The notes under the pieces were generated by a model. It searched no databases. It was not told the DNA's origin and was given only the letters and a program-made list of their open reading frames with translations. From Amblyomma americanum (Eukaryota > Arthropoda > Arachnida > Ixodida > Ixodidae), in NCBI RefSeq assembly GCF_052857255.1, contig NW_027526501.1:682001-746000 (forward strand): a stretch of 64,000 nucleotides of DNA, given 5' to 3'. The stretch's first letter is position 1. Each line of letters begins with the position of its first letter. Below are positions 37,085 to 47,612 of the stretch, in pieces. The translations under genes were made by a program, and so were the position numbers.

Positions 37085-37508
37085 AAGTTTCAAGGACTAT
37101 AAAAATGCAACTTTGGTCACATATTTTTTTAAACGCTGCATTATACATTACAATACACGAATCCCCAAATGGTATTTGCCTATCATTAAATAATTTATAA
37201 TTCCATTTCCTTCTCTGATGTTGTTTAGGCTCTATCAGCCAAATGATGGCTGTGATACCTAGTTGGCCTTTAGGTCTGCTGAGGCATGGAAAAGGCTACA
37301 ATATAAATGTTGATATGAAGTTCTAATTCACTACAACACCTAAAACAGCCTGTTTCAAAAGCTGGAATGACAACAAATGCCATAGCAGCAGTTATATTAC
37401 CAGTTTTCTTGCTTTTGCCATGACCTGAAAACCAACTACACGTCGCAGCCATCGTTCGGTTGATAATACTGAAACAACAAAGAGAAAGACAATTATAAAT
37501 TATTTACC
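37085..37508 (+). repeat. Interspersed repeat family A, copy A2
   Basis: Direct relative of 25490-25912. The inner part is bounded by TAAATAATTTATAATT at about 37187 and its inverse ending near 37507, so it may be a ~320-bp MITE. The minus-strand frame 37270-37452 (MAATCSWFSGHGKSKK at its start) is not kept open in A1 and is not considered a gene. Counterpart at 60018-60441. Confidence 0.6.
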
Positions 37509-37539
37509 AGTCATAGAGCAAATATCACGGGGTGGTCCA

Positions 37540-39079
37540 TGTACAGGTGCGGACAGAAGTAAACAGAGCGTGCCACACAAGAACTGCGTGTCAGCGCCGC
37601 CTAGCCAAACCAGACGAGAGCTGGAAATCGCCAAGCGCATGTGCAGGCCCGCTTCCGGCGCGACCCTCTCAATGCTCCGCTTGCCTCGCATTCGTCCGGC
37701 GTCTGTGTCGTGCTGATGATGATCATGATTGGATGGTCGTGCTCTGTGTAGCTAGCGAACATTTCGGAAAACAAAGACCGCTGTCTTGATAAGGCCAATT
37801 GCGCGGCGACAGCTCTACCATTAAGCCGCTTTGTTTGAGACAGCTGGAGGCATGTTTGCGCCGCAAACAACCCGCATGTTTCGAACTTTTGCTGCCACTG
37901 GGACTCTGCTGCGTCTCACTCGCAAGCAAACGCGCTCGAAACACTCGGCATACTGCCGCAGTTTTGTGTTAATTTTCTACAGTTATCACTGATGATTCGC
38001 CTTGTTCCTACCAGGCGCTGACGCAGCGCTAGTGTATGCACCCTGCCTGTCTCCGCCGAAACAAACTGCCCCTATAATGGATCCTGCTCTTATCACCACT
38101 GAGACAGTGCGCTGCGTATCGCGCTGTCATGTGCGAAGCAGAGCTCATGGTAATCACTTTGCATGCACCTTTGGATCTTAGGATGACTACAAGCACCCGC
38201 TGTCTCACCCACATGAATGCCGCGGCAGCAGTGCGTCACTGTTGCGTGCCCCGCGTGCGAAATTCGGCATGTAAGTATCCGTGATCGCCCACTAATCAGA
38301 GTATGAGCCACGACAGAACCCAGCAAGTGATCCAAACTCTTCTGTACGAGCTGTATTACTTCACAGCTACCGTTCACATATAGACATTGGTCTGTTTGAG
38401 AATATAGGTGTGAAAACCCAACAGCTGCATCCAGCACATTTGGAAGCAGTCACTATCCTTGAGACACTGGATCGCGCTGCAAAAAGCGCCAAGAGCGGCG
38501 GTTTCATTTCCTTGTAAGCTGACCTCCTAGGCGAGGTTCCAATGCAGGAGCACTGTGGTGCAGTACAGACACACAGGGCGCATGCTTTGCCGCTCCGTCG
38601 GTTCCTCGTAGGAGCAAGCCGAAAATGAACGGTAACTGTATAAAAGATCCCGAAACTGCGGTGGTGGATCGAGTGCTTTTGAGTTTATTTGGTCTATAGC
38701 GAGATGGAAATGAATCCCAGAAGCAACTAAAGTTCGAAAGACGCGCGCTATTTGCAATGGAAACGCGCCACAGCTGTCACAGATGAAACGAATTAATAAT
38801 AGCGTCGCCCCCGCGGGATTTTTGGCTTCAAGGCAGCGGTCTGTGCGCTCCGAAATGCCCGCTCGCTACTAAGGGCGCAACCATCTGATCATAACCATCA
38901 TCAGCGTGACCCTGACTATGGCCGAATGAGAGGCGAGCGGAGCAATGAGAGTTGCGCTGGTAGGGGGCCTGCATATGCGTGTCGCGATTTTGAGCTTACG
39001 TGTGGTTTTGCTAGGCGGCGCTGAAAAGCAGTTCTTTCTTGTGCGGCGCGCTTCGTTTACTTCTGTCCACGCCTGCACA
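37540..39079. mobile_element. 1.54-kb segment bounded by ~205-bp inverted repeats
   Basis: The left arm 37540-37743 and the right arm 38876-39079 are inverse copies at roughly three-quarters identity. Shared landmarks are GGACAGAAGTAAAC, CAGCGCCGCCTAGC, CATATGCAGG or CATGTGCAGG, and GCTGATGATG. The segment is CpG-rich compared with its surroundings. Inside lie minus-strand frames 38093-38437 (114 codons) and 38527-38757, neither recognised. It may be a DNA transposon with long terminal repeats, or two copies of one repeat inserted in opposite directions. Same structure at 60473-62012. Confidence 0.6.
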
Positions 39080-39531
39080 TTAATGTCTAAGGAACTTGAA
39101 AAAAGACGCAAGCAAACATCTGGTGTCCATAGTATATGCAGTTTCTTTCAAGCTTTGTTGAACTATGATATCAGGTAGCATGCCGAAAGGCTGAATCGAA
39201 CAGGTCACTACAAGCTCCTAATTTCCTGTAAGTGTAACAGAGCAAGTATATTCACTGAACTTGCACAGTGTCATCACCAAGCAAGTGAAATGGCAAAAAA
39301 ATCAGAACTGACCAAGATAATCACAGAGGTAACAATTTATGGTGAACATTCACCTTTTTTCATTTAGCACTTTTAGCTTTTATGTGCACAGGCTATAATT
39401 CAAGAGACCTTGAAGTAGTTTGCAGTAGACGGTGCTTATTTTCCACTCAGATCTAGAGGCAGTAAAAATATTGCAACTACAGTGAAAAGTTCATTTAACA
39501 GTACCTCTTGCTGGACTAGTTGGTGTAACAT
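39080..39531. other. Unassigned AT-rich stretch
   Basis: No gene or repeat recognised. The copy 2 counterpart is 62013-62465. Confidence 0.5.
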
Positions 39532-39666
39532 TGTGTAACAAAAGCAAAAACAGCGCTAATGTTTACATAAACAACACAGAAAGAACAGACAGGACGGGCG
39601 CTGTCCTGTCTGTTCTTTCTGTGTGGTTTGTGTAAAAATTAGCGCTGTTTTTACTTTCGTTATACA
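39532..39666. repeat. Fold-back hairpin 3 (135 bp, nearly fully paired)
   Basis: Arms of about 63 bp meet at a small loop: TGTGTAAC at 39532 pairs with GTTATACA ending at 39666, and the stem closes at GACAGGAC / GTCCTGTC around a 7-base loop. Only a few mismatches. The stem contains AAAAACAGCGCTAAT. Counterpart at 62466-62600. A transcript through it would form a very stable hairpin. Confidence 0.85.
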
Positions 39667-41781
39667 GTGAGAGGCCACAGAAGAGAAGCTGCCAAGCTTC
39701 AAGTCCAAATAATGTTTCTCATCTTTGAGGTGCATTCATAGCTGCACTATATAACACCATTCATATTCTTTTCATCAAGTGAAATAAAACGTATTTGCTG
39801 GACCAGTCTCTGAGGAGTGCCATGTGACACCGGCATTACTGCAGAAGCTTGACATGGTTATCCTTCTACTATGAGTGTCTATGAGGAGTGCCATGGGAGA
39901 TGGATACTAGAGGAAAAAAGAATAAAAGCATTGTTCTCATGCTGTAATATCACCTTAGAATGCTGCCCTGTAGAGCATTACTTCATGTTGGCATTTCTTA
40001 AAGCCTGGCTGCATTGAAGGGGGTCTCTAGTGACTCGAGAAAGAGTGGGGAGGGAACTAGAGGGAGAGAGAGAAAGCAGCTGAGCTGAGGCTATGCCACT
40101 GTGCTCGCTGTTGCTTTGTAGCCTTGGAGTTGAGCAGCCAGCTCTGCACTCAATCGTGGTATGAGGGTGCGGGTTTCCCTTTTTCTTCCACCCTGTGTGT
40201 TGTGCTGTCAACGTTGCATTTTTTGCGTCTTGGCTATAAGAAAACGTGTTAATGATTCTTGCTAAAAATCACCACGAAATTTTAGAAATGACAGGAGAAA
40301 TGTTCCAACCACCACTAACAAGAAAAAGAAAATTGGTTGATTGCTTCGGATTCATACGCTCCTTATAAGCATTCTAGTACAGGAAGTCTCAGATTCCTCG
40401 CTAGTTCTGTAAGGGTTCCGAGGCCAGCCGAGACACCCCTGTATATAAGCACTGCTTCTTTCTGAGCATGAAACTGGCACTATCTGATGATGACCTATTG
40501 AGAAGAGACACACACGTTATTTTGAATAGGGAATGCCAATACATGCCATCAACGTTCTGGTCCAAAGCAGACATTGCAACACACTGATCTCAATGCAGAG
40601 GTGAAAAAAAACAGATCTGAGAAAACTCGACACATACTTGTGCTCTGCAATGTATGCTGAACAGGCACAGACAAGAACAGCCCCAAATCTCGACAGTGGA
40701 GACATCTTCTCCGATGAAGCTCTTTTCAGACCTCTTCATTACTGAAGAGAAGGCACTTCACCTGCATAACATAATTTCCAGCTGTGTATTTTGCACCCAC
40801 AATGCCTGGCACTTCCTGATACTTATTTGTATTGCTGGCATTTCACACAACCACAAGAAAATGTTTAAACAGCCAAACTTCAAATACATAACGCCACTTG
40901 CCCACACTAGTTTTTATGATCAGCTCTGTACTACTTAGGTTATTCAAAAAAACTTAATTTGAAAGGGTTACAAAGCGCTCTTTTTCTATGGCTACTTCTT
41001 CGTCATCATTTAGCAATGACTTTTATTCACGGCCGCCAGCAACTAAAAGAACTTTACAGCTGCAGGCAACGGTACCAATGTTACAAAAGTGATCGAGCAG
41101 GCAGCTACCTGTTGTGGTATCGCAGTGACACGTCGCTTCAATTCACACAGTCGCTTGCATGCCTTGACGCGTCACACCCCTCCCACTCTGAGCTTGACAG
41201 CTGGTGTAATCGGCTCGTAGAGGTGTGTTCTAACCTTAAGACGCCACATCAGATTACTATAAAGACGCACATACGCGTAGCGAATAACAGAACGCTAAAC
41301 AGACCGAGCGGCGCACGCTATCGGCAGTTCGCAACGGGCCGATACTGGCGTCAAAAACACGCGTGCAGGCAGTGCACGATCACGCCCCACGTCGAATAAT
41401 GAACAGGAAGTCGGGCAACCACCTTAACGAAAGCCCAAAACATAGTCACGCGCCTTGCTGGGCGGTATACAATTGCCACATTTACATTTAGGACTCCTAC
41501 GGGCGCCTGCCATTCAGCAAACGCATCTATGCATACACCTCGGCGCTCGCGTCGCAACGCATACACTGTGAACACTGACGGACCAGCAGTTTGATGATTC
41601 GATGTGGAATGCACTTAGCTGCCGAGGAAACAACCAGTGACTCACGCGCAATGCCGAAGGGAAACGAACAGGACAGAGCTGACGAGCCTCGTCCCTTCCG
41701 CTCCTTCTCGCCTTTGCGCTCGCTCGTTTATTTTCGCGGTCACAAATTGCACGCACTCTTGCGCTACAATATGGGTCTCAC
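39667..41781. other. Unassigned stretch with a CpG-richer right half
   Basis: No confirmed gene. 39667-41000 is AT-rich apart from a purine-rich run near 40045-40080. From about 41090 CpG content rises. Frames such as 40959-41399 plus and 41351-41614 minus are unrecognised and overlap. A TATATAAG motif at about 40442 is listed under rejected items. A short exon candidate at 40638-40705 is listed separately. Copy 2 covers this only up to 64000 (equivalent of 41065). Confidence 0.4.
40638..40705 (-). CDS. Weak candidate: signal-peptide-like first exon
   Basis: From an ATG at 40705 the minus strand reads MSPLSRFGAVLVCACSAYIA, a short basic start followed by a hydrophobic, small-residue core like a secretory signal peptide. 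A good 5' splice site (CAA|GTATGT) follows at 40638. The start and donor are unchanged in copy 2 (63573-63640). No downstream exon was identified, and the frame that continues through the donor is unremarkable. This could be chance. Confidence 0.15.
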
Positions 41782-42011
41782 CTGGAAACGAAGACTCTAC
41801 GAATTCCAGTAACCGCTTTCTTCTCTTGCTTTGCGGCTGCTATGGTTGAAGTCGAACGTGTTGTGGAAACGAGGACTCGACGCATTCCAGTAACCGCTTT
41901 CTTCTCTTGCTTCGCGGTTGCTACGGTTGAAGCCGAACGTGTTGTCAATATGAAACGGCTCCATGCTTCTCGGCGGTGGTCACTTTTCACAAAGTACGCG
42001 AACGGCTGCAT
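41782..42011 (-). CDS. Candidate first coding exon with an in-frame 27-codon duplication
   Basis: On the minus strand an ATG at 42011 (MQPFAYFVKSDHRREAWSRF at its start) opens a frame that runs into a strong 5' splice site CAG|GTGAGA at 41782/41781, with an in-frame stop two bases past the junction. The exon contains two tandem copies of a 27-residue block (TTRSASTVATAKQEKK and TTRSTSTIAAAKQEKK start them). The two 81-bp copies differ at about eight sites, including silent ones. A CpG-rich stretch lies just upstream (42030-42330). No domain is recognised and no partner exon was identified. Its counterpart in copy 2 would be beyond the window. Confidence 0.3.
41784..41945. repeat. Tandem duplication, 2 x 81 bp
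   Basis: GGAAACGA starts at 41784 and again at 41865, and the following ~80 bp match at about 90%, including CCAGTAACCGCTTTCTTCTC. The period is exactly 27 codons. Confidence 0.9.
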
Positions 42012-42029
42012 TGCTGACACGCGGCTCAA

Positions 42030-42330
42030 GCTACTATAAGCAAAAAATCCAAACGGAAGTTTGAAGGAACGATTTTGAAATCAGACACAAACAGCACACG
42101 AACAGCAGCAGCACGGAGCACGGCACGGCGCGGCGTAAGGCCTAGCCGGACATCACTCTGGAAATGCACCGAGGGAGAGGAGGGGAAGAGGGTGTGCTGC
42201 GTCCTGCCACGTGACCTGGCAGCAGCGCGCTGGATTTGAACGGCGTTGGGAAGCACGCTAGGCGCTGGCGCGTGGCTATTAGCGTGGCGTCATGGTAAAT
42301 ATATACTGCAAACTGTTACAAAATTGCAGC
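42030..42330 (-). promoter_or_regulatory. CpG-rich stretch, possible promoter of the minus-strand exon
   Basis: GC- and CpG-rich DNA (runs such as CGGCACGGCGCGGCG near 42121) between AT-rich neighbours and directly upstream of the candidate exon at 41782-42011. No TATA box or initiator was identified. The promoter role is inferred from position and composition only. Confidence 0.2.
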
Positions 42331-42645
42331 TAGACTAAGGCGCTCCGCGCCTCCGTGCATCATTGCCGTGCAGTTTTCATGTCAAAAGCAAGCGACAATG
42401 TTTCAGCTCCTTGCAGAACATCTTTACAAATTGTTTTCTTAGCTTTTCTCTTTTCTTTCTGGTCTTTTGCCGACCGGATTAAAGAGCTTTCACTGCATAT
42501 TTTTTAGCACAGCACTAAGTTTCTCGTAAACCACATTTCGCCTTATGCTACAAAGATATGATCTGCAGAACAAGTCTGCTTTACTCAACTTCAAAAAAAA
42601 GGTTAATCTCAAAGGTGCTATTGTAGATTTCAACAAAATGTGTAT
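42331..42645. other. Unassigned AT-rich stretch
   Basis: Nothing recognised; contains a pyrimidine-rich run near 42440 and an A8 run near 42594. Confidence 0.5.
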
Positions 42646-42705
42646 TACTGCAAAATCTCATTAAATCGAACACCAAGGAACCATAAAAAGTTCAAATTAT
42701 CAAAT
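42646..42705. mobile_element. Remnant of a second Tigger/pogo-type terminal repeat
   Basis: TACTGCAAAATCTCATTAAA, then TCGAACACCAAGGAACCATA and AGTTCAAATTATC follow the order of the end of common arthropod Tigger-type elements, which begin like TACAGTAAAACCTCGTTAA and later have GTTCGAATTAT. Only one end was seen. The comparison is from memory of the family. Confidence 0.4.
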
Positions 42706-42879
42706 GACCTCCAACAAAACTGACAAGAACCATTTGTACCAGGGTATAGGTCGGAAGAGGGCACCGCCTCAGTTATTGCTGGCAGCCGGAATTCGTCTAC
42801 CTATATGCTTTGCCATTTTGAAGCGCATATAACTTAAATTACATACCTAATTGCATATTCTATGCAGAATATATTTAGC

Positions 42880-42953
42880 TTGAAGGCGGGAATGCAAGCT
42901 ATTTGCCCACATTCGTCTGGCTTCATCAACGTGCTGAGTGGCAGCCCATATAC

Positions 42954-42997
<44 letters not shown>

Positions 42998-44083
42998 TGC
43001 ACTTCACCCATGCGCCCATGCTTCATCGCTGTGGTACCCATGCAGCCCTTTTACATGTAATGTAGGATATGCAGCCAGGCTAATGTAAGTGGAACTACAT
43101 GTCGATAGGTGTCGCCGGGCAACGATCGGTAACATTACGCGTGATGTTTCTGCACCGCAAACACCAGAATAATCGACGCAGGACTTACGAAGGCTACAGG
43201 CTGAAATATACTCCTGCTTCCACACACAGTGTCGGCAGAGTGATGCACGGCAAGCCCCCATCGCGGTTGCCCGCAGTTCACCGTCGTATAGCCCAGGTTC
43301 ACGCACACACATTTTGCCACTGCCTAGTCCACACATAGCCCTTTTCTACCAGATATGTAGGGAATGTGTGGGAATGGCTGATATAGGCCCATGCGCCGTC
43401 CACGTATTTTCTACGCAGTGCCTTTGTAGGCTGTAGGCGGGAATATTGTATGTTTGCCCACACGCAGCTAGCCTCCTTGGATCCTTGAGGGTGCTGCAGG
43501 GGCCGCCTCTATTGGGTTTGCCCGCACTTCACCATTATGTAACCCCATATTTTATGCACACGAACTGCATGCAGCCCATGCTTAGCCCTTCCATACCCTG
43601 GTTAGGATAAAGGCGGGGAAGATGCGGAAATGACAAACGTGCCCACGCCTAGCCCATGCGGGACCAACGTAGGCGTTGCTCAGACAGCCCAAACTGCATG
43701 CCTACAACGCTTCGCCGCTGTGCAGCCCAAAGTTTAGCCCCTGTATTTTCCACACAGGACCCATGTAGGGCGAAGGCGGGAATACTATCTCTCTGCCCAC
43801 ACAAAACCACCGTGGCTCCCTCAAGGCGCTGCAGGGGCAGCCCCAAGAGGGGCTGCCCACACTTCGCCATGATAGAGCCCGCACTGTTGCCCGCATGTTT
43901 CTGTGGTAGGACCCAGGTGGGCTGGCCGCTCTTTTTAAGCCCATGCGTAGCTGACGAGGGGCCCACTCAGGCATAAAATGGGCAACCCAAAACTTTTTTG
44001 CCAGCATTGAGCCAGCATGTAGGTTTATTGCGGGCAGCCACCAGCCCTCATTGCCCATGTCGGGCCCGCATGGGCCCGCAACC
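42880..44083. repeat. GC-rich degenerate subterminal repeats, right end of the block
   Basis: The motif GGCGGGAA or GGCGGGGAA followed by GCCCAC recurs at about 42885, 43436, 43611 and 43775, with a weaker copy near 43196. Associated pieces are GCTGCCCACACTTCGCC, TTGCCCGCACTTCACC and AGCCCATGCTTAGCCC. Spacing is irregular (about 165-330 bp). Open frames on both strands here (43649-44058) are composition effects. The composition and motif vocabulary (GGGCCCGCA, GGGCAGCC) match the left end of the block. No second copy is within the window. Confidence 0.65.
42957..42994. repeat. (AT)n microsatellite, 38 bp
   Basis: Uninterrupted alternating A and T from 42957 to 42994, inside one of the subterminal repeats. 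Confidence 0.98.
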
Positions 44084-44097
44084 TTGTGCTACTGGGG
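44084..44097. repeat. Right terminal inverted repeat of the ~19.6-kb block (copy 1)
   Basis: TTGTGCTACTGGGG, the exact inverse of 47435-47448. Satellite resumes at the next base (ACGCGTCAAAAC). Beyond 14 bp the ends stay related in composition (GCGGGCCC, GGGCCCGA) but do not align exactly. Confidence 0.85.
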
Positions 44098-47000
44098 ACG
44101 CGTCAAAACTTTTTCTCAAAACTGCGCGAAAAGCATGTATTCGTGCTTAATACAACGAAACAAGCTGTTTTAGACCGAAACCAGCTAGATCTGAGCGCAT
44201 CGGTTTTGTAAGTGTCCATGTGATACGCGTCAAAACTTTTTCTCTCATAACTGCGCGAAAACCATGTATTCGTGCTTAAAACAACGAAACAAGCTGTTTT
44301 AGACCGAAACGAGCTAAATCTGAACTCATCGGTTTTACAAGTGTCCATGTGATACGCGTCAAAACTTTTTCTCATAACTGCGCAAAAAGCATGTATTCGT
44401 GCTTAATACAACGAAACAAGCTGTTTTAGACCGAAACCAGCTAGATCTGAACACATCGGTTTTGTAAGTGTCCATGTGATACGCGTCAAAACTTTTTCTC
44501 TCATAAATGCGCGAAAAGCATGTATTCGTGCTTTAAACAACGAAAGAAGCTGTTTTAGACCGAAACGAGCTAAATCTCAACACTTCGGTTATGCAAGTGT
44601 CCATGTGATACGCGTCAAAACTTTCTCTCTCATAACTTCGCGAAAAGCATGTATTCGTGCTAAAACAACGAAACAAGCTGCTTTAGACCGAAACGAGATA
44701 AATCTGAACACATCGGTTTTGCAAGGATCCATGTGATACGCGTCATAACTTTCTCTCTCATAACTTCGCGAAAAGCATGTATTCGTGCTTAATAGAACGA
44801 AACAAGCTGTTTTAGACCGGAACGAGTTAAATCTGAACACATCGGTTTTACAAGTGTCCATGTGATACGCGTCAAAACTTTTTCTAATAACTGCGCGAAA
44901 AGCATGTATTCGTGCTTAATACAACGAAACAAAAACAAGCTGTTTTACACCAAAACGAGCTAGATATGAACACGTCGGTTTTACGAGTGACCGTGCGATA
45001 CGCGTCAAAACTTTTTCTCTCATAACCGCGAAAGCGTGCTTACGTGCTCTCATAACGTGCTTAATACAACGAAACAAGCTGTTTTACACCGAAAAGAGCT
45101 AAATCTGAACACATCAGTTATACGTGTCCCTGTGATACGCGTCAAAACTTTTTCTCTTAAAACTGCGCGCACAGCATGTATTCGTGCTTAATACAACAAA
45201 ACAAGCTGTTTTAGACCGAAGCGAGTTAAATCTGAACACATCGGTTTTACAAGTGTCCGTGTGATCCGCGTCAAAACTTTTTCTCTCATTACTGCGATAA
45301 AAGCATGTATTCTTGCTTAAAACAACGAAACAAGCTGTTTTAGACCGAAGCGAGTTAAATCTGAACACATCGGTTTTACAAGTGTCCATGTGATACGCGT
45401 CAAAACTTTTTGTCTCATAACTGCGCGAAAAGCATGTATTCGTGCTTAATACAACGAAACAAGCTGTTTTAGACCGAAACGAGCTAAATGTGAACACATC
45501 GGTTTTACAAGCGTCTGTGTGATACGCGTCAATGTTTTTTCTCTCATAACTGCACGAAAAGTATGTATTCCTGCTTAATACAACGAAACAAGCTGTTTTA
45601 CACCAAAACGAGCTAGATATGAACACATCGGTTTTACAAGTGACCGTGTGATACGCGTCAAAACTTTTCCTCTCATAACTGCGCGAAAAGCATGTATTCG
45701 TGCTTAATACAACGAGACAAGCTGTTTTAGATCGAAACGAGCTAGATCTCAACAGATCGGCTTTGCAAGTGTCCATGTGATACGCGTCAAAACTTTTTTT
45801 CATAACTGCGCGAAAAGCATGTATTCGTGCTTACTACAACGAAACAAGCTGTTTTATAACCAAAACGAGCTAGATCTCAACACATCGGTTTTACAAGTGT
45901 CCGTGTGATACGCGTCAAAATTTTTTTTCATAACTGCGCGGAAAGCATGTATTCGTGCTTAATAGAACGAAACAAGCTGTTTCAGACCAAAACGAGCAAG
46001 ATCTGAACACATCGGTTTTACAAGTGACCGTGCGATACCCGTCAAAACTTTTTCTTTCATAACTGCGAAAAGCATGTATTCGTGCTTAATACAACGAAAC
46101 AAGCTGTTTTACACCGAAAAGAGCTAAATCTGAACACATCGGTTATCATGTCCCTGTGATACGCGTCAAAACTTTTTCTCTTAAAACTGCGCGCAAAGCA
46201 TGTATCGTGCTTAATACAACAAAACAAGCTGTTTTAGACCAAAACGAGCTAAATCTGAACGCATCGGTTTTGTAAGTGTCCATGTGATACGCGTCAAAGC
46301 TTTTTCTCTCATAACTGCGCGAAAAGCATGTATTCGTGCTTAAAACAACGAAACAAGCTGTTTTAGACCGAAACGAGCTAAATCTGAACTCATCGGTTTT
46401 ACAAGTGTCCATGTGATACGCGTCAAAACTTTTTCTCATAACTGCGCGAAAAGCATGTATTCGTGTTTAATACAACGAAACAAGCTGTTTTACACCAAAA
46501 CGAGCTAGATATGAACACATCGGTTTTACAAGTGCCCCTGTGATACGCGTCAAAACTTTTTCTCTTATAACTGCGCGAAAAGCATGTATTCGTGCTTAAA
46601 ACAACGACACAAGCTGTTTTAGACCGAAACAAGCTAAATCTGAACATCGGTTTACAAGTGTCAGTGTGATACGCGTCAAAATGTTTTCTCATAACTGCGC
46701 GAAAAGCATGTATTCGTGCTTAATAGAACGAAACAAGCTGTTTTAGACCGAAACGAGCTAAATCTGAACACATCGGTTTTACAAGTGTCCGTGTGATACG
46801 CGTCAAAACTTTTTCTCTTATAACTGCGCGAAAAGCATGTATTCGTGCTTAATACAACGAAACAAGCTGTTTTAGACCAAAACGAGCTAGATCTGAACAC
46901 ATCGGTTTTACAAGTGTCCGTGTGATACGCGTCAAAACTTTTTTTCATAACTGCGCGGAAAGGATGTATTCGTGCTTAATAGAACGAAACAAGCTGTTTT

Positions 47001-47434
47001 AGACCAAAACGAGCTAGATCTGAACACATCGGCTTTACAAGTGACCGTGCGATACCCGTCAAAACTTTTTCTTTTATAACTGCGAAAAGCATGTATTCGT
47101 GCCTAATACAACGAAACAAGCTGTTTTACACCGAAAAGAGCTAAATCTGAACACATCGGTAATACATGTCCCTGTGATACGCGTCAAAACTTTTTCTCTT
47201 AAAACTGCGCGCAAAGCATGTATCGTGCTTAATACAACAAAACAAGCTGTTTTAGACCAAAACGAGCTAAATCTGAACACATCGGTTTTACAAGTGTCCA
47301 TGTGATACGCGTCAAAACTTTTTTTCATAACAGCGCGAAAAGCATGTATTCGTGCTTAATAGAACGAAACAAGCTGTTTTAGACCGAAACGAGCTAAATC
47401 TGAACTCATCGGTTTTACAAGTGTCCATGTGATA
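44098..47434. repeat. Satellite array 2: same ~127-bp monomer, about 26 copies
   Basis: Same monomer and orientation as array 1, but only 3.3 kb. The first base after the right terminal repeat and the last base before the left terminal repeat are in phase. Monomer types resemble the 17285-24601 part of array 1: 46945-47123 matches 24420-24601, and 47074-47328 matches 21111-21365. It contains odd units: an AAAACA insertion near 44930 and a scrambled, shortened monomer at about 45020-45070. Confidence 0.95.
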
Positions 47435-47448
47435 CCCCAGTAGCACAA
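47435..47448. repeat. Left terminal inverted repeat of the ~19.6-kb block (copy 2)
   Basis: CCCCAGTAGCACAA, the exact inverse of 44084-44097. Preceded by satellite ending GTCCATGTGATA. Copy 1 lacks this end because of the deletion at 24601. Confidence 0.85.
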
Positions 47449-47612
47449 ATGGGGCTCTGAACTGCGGGCCCTTGTGGGCCCGGCACGGGCTGCCCATAGG
47501 GGCCCGACGTGGGATATGTGCGGGATTTGCAACTCGGCATCAGGGGGGACCCTCAAGGGCTGCCCAGTTGGCTTACTGCATAGCCCCACAAGGCTCCGCG
47601 CTGGATCCCCTT

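Larger units (their letters stand above)
24602..44097. mobile_element. ~19.6-kb inverted-repeat-bounded block, copy 1 (left end deleted)
   Basis: Non-satellite block between two satellite arrays. Its right end (44084-44097) is the exact inverse of the left end preserved in copy 2 (47435-47448). Both ends are GC-rich and built of tandem repeats, as in DNA transposons with subterminal repeats. The satellite on the two sides is in register: left flank ends GTGATA and right flank starts ACGCGTC, against GTGATACGCGTC in intact monomers, leaving at most a 1-3 bp target duplication. The interior holds nested older elements (Penelope-like, Tigger, SINE) and long AT-rich stretches, but no transposase that could be assigned to the block itself. 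It could be a large non-autonomous transposon, a captured host segment, or a segmental duplication whose ends resemble a transposon by descent from two separate elements. The superfamily is not recognised. Confidence 0.55.

Noticed and set aside
40442..40590. TATATAAG followed by a 39-codon plus-strand frame starting near 40468
   Set aside because: The frame is broken by a 1-bp insertion in copy 2 and has no known motif; a TATA-like string alone is weak.
42834..43065. Open frames with Ile-Tyr repeats on both strands
   Set aside because: They simply translate the (AT)n microsatellite.
43649..44058. Overlapping frames over 100 codons on both strands
   Set aside because: They lie in the GC-rich subterminal repeats, mirror each other, and have low stop density because of composition.
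24602..44097. Polinton/Maverick or other giant self-replicating element
   Set aside because: The size would fit, but no DNA polymerase B, integrase, protease or capsid-like frame was seen, and the terminal repeat is only 14 bp.
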